Origin: Oscillospiraceae bacterium | GTDB lineage: Bacteria > Bacillota_A > Clostridia > Oscillospirales > Oscillospiraceae | Length of the DNA stretch: 64,000 bases | Assembly: GCA_017470325.1 (NCBI GenBank) | Contig: JAFUES010000035.1 | Coordinates: forward strand, 62,001-126,000 | Reading direction: 5' to 3' | Shown here: positions 18,082 to 27,044 of the stretch, one piece after another | Layout: each line of letters begins with the position of its first letter | How positions within the stretch are numbered: position 1 is the first letter of the stretch | Notes under the pieces: model-generated | What the model saw: only the letters and a program-made list of their open reading frames with translations | Told to the model about the DNA's origin: nothing | Databases searched by the model: none | Program-made: the position numbers and the translations under genes

Positions 18082-18120
18082 TTTATTGTGTAAATGATGG
18101 ATTAGCATCGGCACAAAAGC

Positions 18121-18133
18121 TAACATTTGTTAA
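18121..18133. promoter_or_regulatory. Candidate regulator operator 2 (TAACAT-N2-GTTAA type)
   Basis: TAACATTTGTTAA lies about 40 bp downstream of the -10 box, inside a wider GCTAA/TTAGC inverted repeat. Its centre is 161 bp from operator 1. Confidence 0.5.
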
Positions 18134-18160
18134 AATTTAGCGAAAAAGAAGGATGATCGT

Positions 18161-18772
18161 ATGATTTCAAAAGAAGAGCTGAAAAACAGGATCGTAAACG
18201 CCTGTGAAAACGTGATCGCGGCCGAGGCGGAACTGACGGAGATCGACTCCAAATTCGGTGATGCCGACCACGGCCTGACGATGCACAAGATCGGTGCCAC
18301 GATCAAGGCGTCGGTCAGCGAGGCGGACGGCAACATCAAGGAGATGTTGGATGACGCCGCCATGGCGGTCATGGGCCTCAACGGCGGCAGCGCCGTTCCC
18401 CTGTGGAACACCTGGCTGGACGGCATGCAGGAAGGTGCCCCCGAGGCGGACGAGATCGACGTGAAGGGTCTGCAGGCCATGTTCGCCGCGGCCTTTGAGG
18501 AGCTGGACGATATGTCCGGGGCCAAGGTGGGCGACAAGACCATGATGGACGCCTGTATCCCTGCTTCCCAGGCCATCGCCGATTATGCCGGCGACAGCGA
18601 AGCTGAGCTGTTTGACCTGGCGGCCAAAGCAGCCCTGCAGGGCGCGGAGGACAGCAAGAACTACACCTCCAAATTCGGCCGGGCCAAGAGCTACGGCGCC
18701 AAGACCATCGGCACTCCGGACGCGGGCGCGGTCTCCATGTCCAAGTTCTTTGAGGGCCTTGCCAAGGCGTAA
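18161..18772 (+). CDS. DhaL-type kinase subunit (ADP/ATP-binding)
   Basis: 203 residues matching the DAK2/DhaL domain. Asp29, Asp34 and Asp36 in EIDSKFGDADHG are the magnesium-nucleotide ligands, equal to Asp30/35/37 of E. coli DhaL. TMMDACIPA, the GRAKSYG block and DAGAVSM follow in family order. The glycine loop reads NGGSAVPLW instead of the usual GGSSGPLY, a departure near the nucleotide. DhaL phosphorylates a ketose bound by DhaK. No DhaM phosphocarrier is in the operon, so ATP-dependent action is possible. Ribosome site GAAGGATG. Confidence 0.85.
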   Translation: MISKEELKNRIVNACENVIAAEAELTEIDSKFGDADHGLTMHKIGATIKASVSEADGNIKEMLDDAAMAVMGLNGGSAVPLWNTWLDGMQEGAPEADEIDVKGLQAMFAAAFEELDDMSGAKVGDKTMMDACIPASQAIADYAGDSEAELFDLAAKAALQGAEDSKNYTSKFGRAKSYGAKTIGTPDAGAVSMSKFFEGLAKA

Positions 18773-18837
18773 GGGCAACTGCGCGCCAACGAAACAGCAT
18801 AAGGAAAAGCCGCGATCGTTTGCAGAAAAATCGCGCC

Positions 18838-18877
18838 GCAAGGGGGTACCCCCTTGCACCTTTTCTAACGAAAAGGT
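18838..18877. repeat. Tandem hairpins between dhaL and dhaK
   Basis: A 20-bp perfect palindrome (GCAAGGGGGTACCCCCTTGC) is directly followed by a second hairpin, ACCTTTTC/GAAAAGGT with loop TAAC. A weaker GCGAT/ATCGC repeat lies just upstream at 18812-18834. There is no T run, so these are more likely RNA-stability or processing elements that set dhaL and dhaK levels, or a dispersed intergenic repeat. Confidence 0.7.
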
Positions 18878-18948
18878 GATAAGCCTTTCCCAACAACAAG
18901 GTAAACAGAAACCCAATTTACAAAATTTTTGAGAGGAGAACAGACAAT

Positions 18949-19947
18949 ATGAAAATGAAGAAATTCATGAACAACCCCGAAACCTTGACCGACGAGCTGC
19001 TCGTTGGCATGGGACTGGCGTACAGCGACGTCGTTGAAGTCGACGGCCATCTGGTCATCAGCAAGGACCTGGCCAACGCGGACCGCGTCACCGTCGTCAC
19101 CTATGGCGGCTCCGGCCATGAGCCCGCCGTGCAGGGCTACACCGGCAGAGGCATGCTGGATATCGTCGCTGTCGGCGACATCTTCGCCGCTCCCTCCGGC
19201 CAGCTGGTCTTTGAGGCCATGCAGCGGGCGGACAAGGGCCACGGCGTCCTGCTTCTCACCCTGAACTATGCCGGCGACCAGCTGGCTGGCAAGCAGGCCA
19301 TGAAGCTGGCCAAGAAGGCCGGCATGAACGTGCGCCAGGTCGTCACCGACGAAGAGATCCGCTTCGATCCCAACGGCGAGGACAACCGCCGCGGTCTGGG
19401 CGGCGCTGCTGCCCTGTACCACATTGCCGGCGCTGCGTGCGCTGCCGGCAAGTCCCTGGATGAGGTCGCCGACATCTGCGAGCGCTATGCCCGCAACATG
19501 GCTTCCATCGCGGTTCAGGTCGCCTGCGCCACCCATCCCCAGAATGGCATGTCCTTCGGCGATCTGGCCGAGAGCGACATGATGGAGATCGGCGCCGGTC
19601 AGCACGGTGAAGGCGGCGGCGTCCGCGTTCCCATGATGAGCGCGAAGGACACCATTGCCACCGTTGCCAAGCCCATCACCGAGCATCTGGGCCTGAAGGC
19701 CGGCGACAAGGCTTTCGTCATGATCAACGGCAGCGGCTCCACCACCTTGATGGAGATGTACATCCTCTACAAGGAAGCGGTCGCTTACCTGGAGAACATG
19801 GGCGTCAAGGTCGTTGGCAACATGGTCGGCGAGATCCTGACCGTTCAGGAAGCCGGCGGCTTCCAGCTGAACATGGCCAAGTGGGATGACGAGATCGAGG
19901 CGCTGTGGAATACGCCCGCTCACGCCACCGTGTTCTTCAAAGAGTAA
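18949..19947 (+). CDS. DhaK-type dihydroxyacetone (ketose) kinase subunit
   Basis: 332 residues of the DAK1 family. Gly-Ser-Gly-His57 (GGSGHEPA), Asp110 (NYAGDQL) and His219 (GAGQHGEGGG) line up within one residue of His56, Asp109 and His218 of E. coli DhaK. There His218 holds the substrate as a covalent hemiaminal. NRRGLGGAAALYHIAGA is also conserved. The enzyme should therefore bind a short ketone-bearing sugar. The neighbouring LsrF-like gene suggests that the substrate may not be dihydroxyacetone. Tetrulose (erythrulose) kinases belong to the same family. Ribosome site GAGAGGAG. Confidence 0.85.
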   Translation: MKMKKFMNNPETLTDELLVGMGLAYSDVVEVDGHLVISKDLANADRVTVVTYGGSGHEPAVQGYTGRGMLDIVAVGDIFAAPSGQLVFEAMQRADKGHGVLLLTLNYAGDQLAGKQAMKLAKKAGMNVRQVVTDEEIRFDPNGEDNRRGLGGAAALYHIAGAACAAGKSLDEVADICERYARNMASIAVQVACATHPQNGMSFGDLAESDMMEIGAGQHGEGGGVRVPMMSAKDTIATVAKPITEHLGLKAGDKAFVMINGSGSTTLMEMYILYKEAVAYLENMGVKVVGNMVGEILTVQEAGGFQLNMAKWDDEIEALWNTPAHATVFFKE

Positions 19948-19965
19948 TAGGAGGAATAACAAAGT

Positions 19966-20844
19966 ATGGCAGACGCTGTCGGAAATATCAACGCACATGA
20001 TTATCATCTGGATGTCCCCCCTGCTGACACCGGCTTTTTCGTGAAAGGCATGGGGAACACCGATTGGGGCCTGAAGAACCGCCTGTCCCGGATCTTTGAT
20101 CCCAAGTCCGGAAACACCGTTATGCTGGCTTTCGACCACGGCTACTTCATGGGAGCCACCGCCGGCCTGGAGCGTATGGATGTGACCATCGCCCCTCTGT
20201 GCGAGTATGCGGACGTGCTGATGGCCACCAGAGGCGCCATCAGAAGCTGCATCCCCCCCACGGCCAACAAGGCCACCTGCCTGAGAGCCACCCATGACAC
20301 CTCCGTCCTGTTCGACGATCTGAGCACCGGCTCCGGCCTGGCGCTGGACTTCGAGGACGCCATCCGCATGAACGCCTCCGCCCTGGCGATCCAGTGCTTC
20401 ATCGGCGGCAAGGGCGAGGCTGCTTCTCTGGAAGCGCTGTGCAGAGCGGCGGATCAGGGCTACAAGTTCGGCATCCCCGTCCTGGGCGTCACCGCCGTGG
20501 GCAAGGAGATGGCTCGTACCAACCAGTACTTCACCCTGGCGACCCGTATCCTGGCTGAGCTTGGCGCAAACTTCGTCAAGACCTACTACTGCGAGAACTT
20601 CGAGACCGTCGTGGCGGCTTGCCCGGTCCCCATCGTCATCGCCGGCGGCAAGAAGCTGCCTGAGAACGAGGCGCTGGAGATGGCTTACAAGGCCATCCAG
20701 AGCGGCGCACACGGCGTCGACATGGGCAGAAACGTGTTCCAGAGCGAGCATCCCGTTGAAATGCTCAAGTCCATCCGCAAGGTCGTGCACGAGGGCTTCA
20801 CCGGTAAGGAAGCGTTCGAATTCTATACGGACGCGATCAACTGA
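19966..20844 (+). CDS. LsrF-like aldolase/thiolase (DeoC/LacD family)
   Basis: 292 residues of the class I aldolase group. It tracks E. coli LsrF closely: DWGLKNRLSRIFDPKSGNTVMLAFDHGYFMG, IAPLCEYADVLMATRG, KTYYCENFE and CPVPIVIAGGKKLPENEALEM. Lys205 should be the Schiff-base lysine (Lys203 in LsrF), with His58 in the active site. LsrF cleaves phosphorylated AI-2 product with CoA to dihydroxyacetone phosphate and acetyl-CoA. Here it would act on whatever DhaKL phosphorylates. It starts 18 bp after dhaK with GGAGG. Confidence 0.85.
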   Translation: MADAVGNINAHDYHLDVPPADTGFFVKGMGNTDWGLKNRLSRIFDPKSGNTVMLAFDHGYFMGATAGLERMDVTIAPLCEYADVLMATRGAIRSCIPPTANKATCLRATHDTSVLFDDLSTGSGLALDFEDAIRMNASALAIQCFIGGKGEAASLEALCRAADQGYKFGIPVLGVTAVGKEMARTNQYFTLATRILAELGANFVKTYYCENFETVVAACPVPIVIAGGKKLPENEALEMAYKAIQSGAHGVDMGRNVFQSEHPVEMLKSIRKVVHEGFTGKEAFEFYTDAIN

Positions 20845-20869
20845 TTGTAAAGAAAGGGGTAAAAAAAAC

Positions 20870-21208
20870 ATGGCAGCTGAGTACATGCATGTAGGAATTC
20901 CCGTACTGAACAAAAAGCCCAATATGGTCTACAACGAGTGGGGCAAATTCTGGGTCAACGAGAGCGTCGACGAGTACGATTTCAAGATCGAGTACCTGAA
21001 ATGGGAAGAGGGGACCCAGTTCCCCGAGATCCTGTCCAAGCAGCCCCATGTGGCCTACAGCGTAGACAACATCGAGTATTATGCTGAGCAGGCGCAGCAG
21101 GTCATCTTTGGACCCGCGTACGTCAACAACGACCCTAACATCCGCCTTGCCTTCGTCATCTGGGACGACGCCATCGTCGAGCTCTACGAGGACAAGACCC
21201 CCGGCTGA
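20870..21208 (+). CDS. Small VOC/glyoxalase-like protein of the Lsr/Dha operon
   Basis: 112 residues, cytoplasmic. MHVGIPVLNKKPNM, then FKIEYLKWEEGTQFP, HVAYSVDNIEYYAEQA and LAFVIWDDAIVELYED give the paired beta-alpha-beta-beta-beta pattern of VOC proteins. His8, Glu-rich strands and the final Glu could bind a metal. It may isomerise or epimerise the operon's substrate, taking the place of LsrG, but no homologue of known function is recognised. The ATG at 20870 follows AAAGGGG and a run of A. Confidence 0.6.
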   Translation: MAAEYMHVGIPVLNKKPNMVYNEWGKFWVNESVDEYDFKIEYLKWEEGTQFPEILSKQPHVAYSVDNIEYYAEQAQQVIFGPAYVNNDPNIRLAFVIWDDAIVELYEDKTPG

Positions 21209-21287
21209 TTTCACTGTGCTTTAACAACTTGTCCAAAGAGGAAGGATAAGTTTTAAAGAAAAAAGAATTTTTCTAAGGAGGAAAAAC

Positions 21288-22418
21288 ATGAAAAGGATTC
21301 TAGCAATCATCCTTGCACTGGTCATGGTGTTCGCACTTGCTGCGTGTGGCCAGCAGGCTGCTTCCGGCGGAAGCAACCAGAGCACTTCCCAGCAGGGCAG
21401 CGCCGGCTCCCCCAAGCAGGACATCGCTGATGCCGCTCCTGCCGAGGCGGCCCCCGATGCCGAGCTCAAGCCCGTGAAGATGGGCCTGGCCATGCAGAGC
21501 CTGCAGGCTGCTGCTTTCCACGCCTGGGCTGACTACCTCCAGTATCGTCTGGACTACGAAGCTGAGCAGCGCGGCTACACCGTCGAGCTGATCACCACCA
21601 ACGCCAATGACGACGTGACCAAGCAGGCCAACGACATCCGCGACCTGATCGCGGCCGGCTGCGAAGTCATCTTCTGCCCCTGCCTTGACTCTCAGGCCAT
21701 CCTGTCCTCCGTCAAGGAAGTCCATGACGCTGGCATCATCTACGTCTCCTACTGCCGTGAGGTTTCCCACGACGCTCAGGGTGACGAAGTCCCCGATCTG
21801 ACCGTTAACTTCGCTTCCGAAGAGCAGGCCTATGTCGGCATGATGGATCTGTGGGAGATCATGAAGGCTGACGGCGTTGAGCCCGTCAAGCTGATTGACT
21901 GCTACGGTGACAAGACCGACGAGAACGCCCACAACCGTGAGCGCGGTCTGCAGCGTGCCATCGTCGACGGCGGCTATGAGGGCATCCCCATTGTCGAGGT
22001 CGAGTGCGGCCACTGGGAGCCCGACGTCTGCGGCCAGAACCTGGCTCCTGTCCTTGCTGCCAACCCCGATGCCAACTGCATGTATTCTTCTTCTGACTTC
22101 CTGAACAGCGGCATCCAGAAGGCTATGGAAGACGCCGGTATGTGGCACAAGCGCGGCGAGGAAGGCCACGTGTACTTCTCTGCTTCCGATATGTATCCTC
22201 TCGGCATCCAGCATCTGCGTGAGGGCTACATGGACACCGCTGTTGACCAGGGCTGCTACAACTTCGCAGTGCATGCTGCCGAAGGTGCTTTCGATCTGCT
22301 CGAGGGCAAGGAAGTTGAGCAGGTGCAGCTGGTTCTCGGTACCCAGTCCACCAACGACAACATCGAAGAGATCCTGGCCACCATTCCTCTGTGGGGCAAC
22401 GACTACGCTGACTATTAA
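21288..22418 (+). CDS. Sugar ABC transporter substrate-binding lipoprotein (LsrB/RbsB type)
   Basis: 376 residues. The signal peptide MKRILAIILALVMVFALAAC ends in a lipobox, with lipidation at Cys20. A Ser/Gly/Gln-rich linker follows to about 60, then a Peripla_BP_4 domain. Segments such as ITTNANDDVTKQANDIRDLIAAGCEVIFCPCLDSQA fit the ribose/AI-2 class. Being first of the transporter genes and followed by a terminator-like hairpin, it is likely made in excess over the permeases. The ligand is unknown. Confidence 0.9.
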   Translation: MKRILAIILALVMVFALAACGQQAASGGSNQSTSQQGSAGSPKQDIADAAPAEAAPDAELKPVKMGLAMQSLQAAAFHAWADYLQYRLDYEAEQRGYTVELITTNANDDVTKQANDIRDLIAAGCEVIFCPCLDSQAILSSVKEVHDAGIIYVSYCREVSHDAQGDEVPDLTVNFASEEQAYVGMMDLWEIMKADGVEPVKLIDCYGDKTDENAHNRERGLQRAIVDGGYEGIPIVEVECGHWEPDVCGQNLAPVLAANPDANCMYSSSDFLNSGIQKAMEDAGMWHKRGEEGHVYFSASDMYPLGIQHLREGYMDTAVDQGCYNFAVHAAEGAFDLLEGKEVEQVQLVLGTQSTNDNIEEILATIPLWGNDYADY

Positions 22419-22465
22419 TACGTCCGGCGCTCTTCGAACCGCAAGCAACACTTAGCATTTTCCTG

Positions 22466-22506
22466 GGGGGCGAGGCCAACTGCCTCGCCCCCGATCCTGA
22501 TTTTTT
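22466..22506 (+). terminator. Attenuating hairpin after the binding-protein gene
   Basis: GGGGGCGAGGC pairs with GCCTCGCCCCC (loop CAACT); six T residues come eight bases later. It probably gives partial termination or protects the 3' end, raising binding protein over permease. Confidence 0.7.
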
Positions 22507-22555
22507 CTTTTTTCTTTAGACTTATACAGCTTCCAAGAATGGAGGGAACACGATT

Positions 22556-23512
22556 GTGTCAGAGAAACTAAAACGCTTCGGAAACAACAATAAAACGCTA
22601 TTGATCATGCTCGGCGTCATCGCCGTCGTGTTTATCATACTATCGTTGACTGTTCCTAATTTTGCTACCGCGCGCAACCTGACCAACCTTTTGCAGATGA
22701 TCGCCCCCATCGCCGTTATGGCCTGCGGCGCCACCTATGTGCTGGTCATCGGCGGTATGGACATTTCCAACCCCGCCGTCATGGCGGCTTCCGCCGTGGT
22801 GGGCGTGTATTACATGACCACGTTGGGCGGCAACCTGGTCGTCGGCACCTTCGTCATCATTTTGTCCGGCGCGTTTTTCGGCCTCATCAATGGCTTTGCC
22901 ATCGCGAAGCTGAAGATGGTCCCGATGGTGGTCACCCTGTCCATGATGACCATAGGCACGGGCCTTGCCACGATCCTCAGCGGCACCCGCGGCCTTCCCC
23001 GCCTGCCGGATTCTTTCTCGGTCTTCTTCAACAAGACGGCCGTTATCATCATTCTGCTGATCGTCATGCTGGTCATGGACTTCATTCTGACCCGCACGAA
23101 ATTCGGCAGAAAGCTCTATTACATAGGTAACAATGCCAGGACCACCAAGGTCTCCGGTATCGATAGTGAGAACATCATCATGCTCACCTATGTGATCAGC
23201 GGCATCTGCGCCGGCATCGCGGGCGTCATCAATACCGCGTCCATAGGCACCGCCAGAGCGAACATGGGCCCCCAGTCCCAGATCCTGGACATCATCAGCG
23301 CGGCCGTCATCGGCGGCGTTTCCACCAGCGGCGGCAGCGGCAGGGTCCGGGATGCTGTTCTCGGTGCGGTCCTGATCGTCGGCCTGACCAACGTGATGAA
23401 TCTGCTCAACGTGTCGGATTATTATACGACACTGATCAAGGGCGGCATCATCATCGGCGCCATGGGGATCGCCTCCTTCCGGCAGCAGCAGGCTGCAAAG
23501 AAAGGGGTGTAA
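22556..23512 (+). CDS. Sugar ABC transporter permease 1 (LsrC/RbsC type)
   Basis: 318 residues with 8-10 hydrophobic segments of the BPD_transp_2 family. IAPIAVMACGATYVLVIGGMDISNPAVMA and the coupling loop (GNNARTTKVSGIDSENI) are typical. It starts with GTG at 22556, after GGAGGG at nine bases; no in-frame ATG is suitably placed. The stop is 3 bp from the ATPase gene, so translation is coupled. Confidence 0.9.
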   Translation: MSEKLKRFGNNNKTLLIMLGVIAVVFIILSLTVPNFATARNLTNLLQMIAPIAVMACGATYVLVIGGMDISNPAVMAASAVVGVYYMTTLGGNLVVGTFVIILSGAFFGLINGFAIAKLKMVPMVVTLSMMTIGTGLATILSGTRGLPRLPDSFSVFFNKTAVIIILLIVMLVMDFILTRTKFGRKLYYIGNNARTTKVSGIDSENIIMLTYVISGICAGIAGVINTASIGTARANMGPQSQILDIISAAVIGGVSTSGGSGRVRDAVLGAVLIVGLTNVMNLLNVSDYYTTLIKGGIIIGAMGIASFRQQQAAKKGV

Positions 23513-23515
23513 GCG

Positions 23516-25051
23516 ATGGACAACAATCTTTCTTTGGAACTGAGACATATCAGCAAAACATTCCCGGGCGTAAAGGCCCTGAACGACGTTTCGTTTTCCG
23601 CGCAGCCCGGTAAGGTGTGCGGTATCGTCGGCGTCAACGGCGCCGGCAAGTCCACCCTGATGAACATCCTCGGCGGCATCCATCAGCCGGACGAGGGCGG
23701 CGAGATCATCATCAACGGCGAAAAGGTCGTGATCGCAGACCCCAAAGCCTCCACGGATCTGGGTGTTGCCTTTATCCAGCAGGAGGTCCAGGCCTTCGAC
23801 ACGATGAATGTGTATGAAAATGTCCTGGCTGCCGACTTGAACAAGTGGCGGAAAAAGAAGGGCCTCTCCCTTGACTTCAAGGCCATGAAGAAGGAAGCCC
23901 AGGTCTATCTCGACACCCTCGACAGCCATATCGATGTGGAAGCGCCGGTGTACACCCTCACCGTCGGCGACAAGCAGATCATCCAGATCGCCCGCGCCCT
24001 GAGCCAGGGCGGCCGGATCCTGCTGTTCGACGAGCCTACCTCTTCCCTCTCCGACCACGAGGTCGCCATGCTGTTTCAGGTGATCCGCAAACTGCGGGAG
24101 CAGGGTTATATCATCTTCTATATCTCCCACTTCCTGGATGAGATCTTTGAGATGTGCGACAACGTGGTGGTCCTGCGGGACGGCCAGGTGGTCGGCCAGG
24201 CGGAGATCGGGGACATCAACAAAGAGCAGCTGGTCGAGATGATGCTGGGCTACCAGGTCGAGGGCCGTGTCCACAACCGTGAAGGCGCCGTGGGCGACGT
24301 AATCTTCAAGGCGGAGAATATCTCCGGCGAGAAGCTGCCGAGGGACTTCAGCTTCGAGCTCCACAAGGGTGAGATCCTGGGTGTCTGGGGTCTGCTGGGT
24401 TCCGGCAGAAGCGAGCTGTTCAACACCATCCTGGGCATCGACAAGATGATGGACGGCAAGCTGTACTTCAAGCAGGACGGCGAACTCAAGGAGATCACCC
24501 AGAAGGATTTCTACAAGCATGTGGGCTATCTGACCGAGGGCAGACACTATGACGGTCTGTTTTTGAACATGCCCATCTGCCAGAACATCACCAGCTCTGA
24601 TCTGAATCAGTTTTCAGCAAAGGGGACCGGCATTCTGAACACCGCCAAGGAGCATGTGGAATCCCGCAAGCTGATCGAACAGGTGGGCGTCAAGACCCCG
24701 GACGAGAACGTCAAGGTCTCCAAGCTCTCCGGCGGCAACCAGCAGAAGGTCATCATTGCCAAGTGGTTCCTGAAGGATCCGGAGATCTTGTTCATGGACG
24801 AGCCGACCAAGGGTGTCGACGTGGGCGCCAAGAACGATATCAAGGAACTGATTTTTGAGAAGGCCGAGAAGGGAACTTCTTTCGTGGTCATTTCGTCCGA
24901 GCTGGAAGAGATCATGAGCCTGTGCGACAGAATCATCGTGATCTACGAAGGCAAACTGGTGGGCGAGGTTGCGAAAGCGGACTTTTCCAAGGAGAGCCTG
25001 ATGAAGGGCATTGTCAGTCAGGAGGAGAAAGATGCAGAAAAAGAAATTTGA
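23516..25051 (+). CDS. Sugar ABC transporter double ATPase (LsrA/RbsA type)
   Basis: 511 residues with two ABC modules. Module 1 has GVNGAGKST, ALSQGGRILLFDEPTSSLSD. Module 2 has the degenerate Walker A GLLGSGRSE, then LSGGNQQKVIIAKW and LFMDEPTKGVDVGAK. This duplicated form with one reduced Walker A is characteristic of RbsA/MglA/LsrA. The final 20 bases overlap the next permease gene, which carries its ribosome site inside this gene. Confidence 0.95.
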   Translation: MDNNLSLELRHISKTFPGVKALNDVSFSAQPGKVCGIVGVNGAGKSTLMNILGGIHQPDEGGEIIINGEKVVIADPKASTDLGVAFIQQEVQAFDTMNVYENVLAADLNKWRKKKGLSLDFKAMKKEAQVYLDTLDSHIDVEAPVYTLTVGDKQIIQIARALSQGGRILLFDEPTSSLSDHEVAMLFQVIRKLREQGYIIFYISHFLDEIFEMCDNVVVLRDGQVVGQAEIGDINKEQLVEMMLGYQVEGRVHNREGAVGDVIFKAENISGEKLPRDFSFELHKGEILGVWGLLGSGRSELFNTILGIDKMMDGKLYFKQDGELKEITQKDFYKHVGYLTEGRHYDGLFLNMPICQNITSSDLNQFSAKGTGILNTAKEHVESRKLIEQVGVKTPDENVKVSKLSGGNQQKVIIAKWFLKDPEILFMDEPTKGVDVGAKNDIKELIFEKAEKGTSFVVISSELEEIMSLCDRIIVIYEGKLVGEVAKADFSKESLMKGIVSQEEKDAEKEI

Positions 25052-26000
25052 TGTTTTTAGTTTGTCTTCCTATCTGGTGCTGCTGGCCATTTTGGTTGTC
25101 TTCGGCATCATCGGGAACAACTTCCTGACGATCAAGAGCCTCTATGCCACGATCAACAACGGCACTCCTTTGATCCTGATCACTTGCGCCGTTACCTTCA
25201 GCCTTCTGGTGGGTATTATTGACCTGTCCTGCGCGGCCATCGGCTACGCGGCGGGCGTTACCTCCGGCATGTTGATGCACTGGTACGGCGTGCCCTTCCC
25301 CGTGGCCCTTCTTGTAGGTATGGCTATCGGCGTGTTCCTGGGCTGGATCAACTCCCTGCTGATCGTCAAGCTCAAAATGAACGGCATGCTGGTCACCTTC
25401 GGCATGATGCTGGTCCTGCGCGCCTACGGACGCATCATCACCAACGACAATACCATCACCCTTGGCGACCATGTGAAGGCGCTCCGCCAGGCACGTATCG
25501 CCGCCTTGGGCGGCCTGCAGGTCACGGTCATCGTGCTTATTGTGTTTGCGGTGATCCTGCATCTGGTGCTGAAATATACCGCCTTCGGCCGCCGTCTGCT
25601 GCTGGTCGGCTGCGACGAGAACGTGGCCAAGAGGATCGGTATCAATTCCGATAAGGTCAAGACCCAGGCCCTTCTTCTGGAAGGCCTGCTCTGCGGTATC
25701 GCCGGCTCCTTCTTCTGGATCGTTGTTGAGGGCGCCATCGTGACCACCGGCCTGAACAGCTATGAGTTCCTGGCCATTGCGGGCGCCTGCCTTGGCGGCA
25801 TCAGCCTGCTGGGCGGCCGCGGCACCATCTTCCCGGGCGCGGTGATCGGTTCCCTGATCCTTCTGTATCTGGCATCCGGTATGGCCAACGCGGGCATCTC
25901 CATTTTTGTCACGCCTTTCGTCCGCGGCGTCATCATCTTCATTGCCATGTATATCGACTCCCTGCGCACCAGAAGAATGATGGGCAACAAGCTGGGATAA
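25032..26000 (+). CDS. Sugar ABC transporter permease 2 (LsrD/RbsC type)
   Basis: 322 residues with about ten hydrophobic segments; VGIIDLSCAAIGYAAGV and GRRLLLVGCDENVAKRIGI mark the family. The ATG at 25032 follows AGGAGG inside the end of the ATPase gene; the frame open to 25011 lacks a ribosome site. Two distinct permeases plus a double ATPase reproduce the LsrACDB layout, whereas ribose systems often have one permease. Confidence 0.9.
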   Translation: MQKKKFDVFSLSSYLVLLAILVVFGIIGNNFLTIKSLYATINNGTPLILITCAVTFSLLVGIIDLSCAAIGYAAGVTSGMLMHWYGVPFPVALLVGMAIGVFLGWINSLLIVKLKMNGMLVTFGMMLVLRAYGRIITNDNTITLGDHVKALRQARIAALGGLQVTVIVLIVFAVILHLVLKYTAFGRRLLLVGCDENVAKRIGINSDKVKTQALLLEGLLCGIAGSFFWIVVEGAIVTTGLNSYEFLAIAGACLGGISLLGGRGTIFPGAVIGSLILLYLASGMANAGISIFVTPFVRGVIIFIAMYIDSLRTRRMMGNKLG

Positions 26001-26079
26001 ACAATCATAAACAGAAAGATGATACAGGTCACACAGACCTGTATTATCTTTTTTCAGGCGAATGAAGGAGGAGCGAACC

Positions 26080-27024
26080 ATGCAGCTTGTGAAACGAGAT
26101 CAGGTATACAACACCTTGGATAAAGCCCACGCCCCGGCCGCCATGGTCAAGTCTGGGGAGACCGTCCGGATCCAGACCCAGCTGCAGAGCGGCACGTGGC
26201 TCAATTCCATCGAGGACCGCTGGGGCCCCTCCAAGAGCAAGGGCCCGAACCTCTGCACGGTCGTTGGCATCGAGGGCGCCATGCCGGGAGACACCCTGGT
26301 GGTGGAGATCCTGGATGTGGTCCCGGAGAAGCTGGGCTACACCGGCTTTGCGGGCTGGCGGACCCCGCTGGTGGGCCAGATCCTGCCCGAGGGGAAGGAC
26401 TGGGGCACCGTGACCCATACGGTGGAGATCACGAAAGAGGGCATCCTGTGGAGCCCGGCGCTGACCATCCCCCTCAAGCCGATGATCGGGACCATCGGCA
26501 CCGCCCCCGCGGGCGAGGCCCAGACCAACAAATACGCTTACCACAACGGCGGCAATATGGACGTGCAGGAGATCTGTGCCGGGGCGACCCTTTACCTGCC
26601 GGTAGAGGTGGAAGGGGCCCTGCTGCATGTGGGCGACTGCCACGCCATCATGGGCGACGGAGAGATCCCCCATGGCGGCGCCATCGAGTGCGCGGCGGAG
26701 GTCACGCTGCGGCTCAGCCTCCGAAAGGGCTACGCGGCAAAAGAGTGGCTCCGGGCGGAGAACAACGAGTATCTGATGACCATCGCCAACGAGATCCGGA
26801 TGAAGGATTCTTTCTGCGGCGCTGTGCGGGAGCTGATCCGCTGGATGTGCGAGGACTACGGCTTTACCGCCCAGGAGGCCTACCTTCTGCTGGGCCAGGT
26901 GCTGGAGGCCCGGTGCACCATGCTCCACGGGGACGACTGCCCCTTCAGCCCCTATGTTGCGAAGATCTCCAAAAAGTATCTGAAACCGGATAAAGATTTT
27001 GACTGGAGCGGCCCGGCGGAATGA
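26080..27024 (+). CDS. Acetamidase/formamidase family protein
   Basis: 314 residues of the FmdA_AmdA family, beta-sandwich hydrolases that split formamide, acetamide or related amides. Typical blocks: GDTLVVEILDVVPE, HNGGNMDVQEICAGATLYLPVEVEGALLHVGDCHAIMGDGEI. The ATG at 26080 follows AAGGAGGAG. It is the last gene of the Lsr/Dha operon, 79 bp after the permease and before a terminator. An amidase is unexpected in AI-2-like catabolism and may hint at a nitrogen-bearing or acylated substrate. Confidence 0.85.
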   Translation: MQLVKRDQVYNTLDKAHAPAAMVKSGETVRIQTQLQSGTWLNSIEDRWGPSKSKGPNLCTVVGIEGAMPGDTLVVEILDVVPEKLGYTGFAGWRTPLVGQILPEGKDWGTVTHTVEITKEGILWSPALTIPLKPMIGTIGTAPAGEAQTNKYAYHNGGNMDVQEICAGATLYLPVEVEGALLHVGDCHAIMGDGEIPHGGAIECAAEVTLRLSLRKGYAAKEWLRAENNEYLMTIANEIRMKDSFCGAVRELIRWMCEDYGFTAQEAYLLLGQVLEARCTMLHGDDCPFSPYVAKISKKYLKPDKDFDWSGPAE

Positions 27025-27044
27025 CGGGCCGTGAGCAAAAACAC

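Noticed and set aside
18161..19947. Standard glycerol/dihydroxyacetone operon
   Set aside because: No dhaM, glycerol dehydrogenase or DhaR-type activator. The neighbours are an Lsr-like aldolase and ABC transporter instead.
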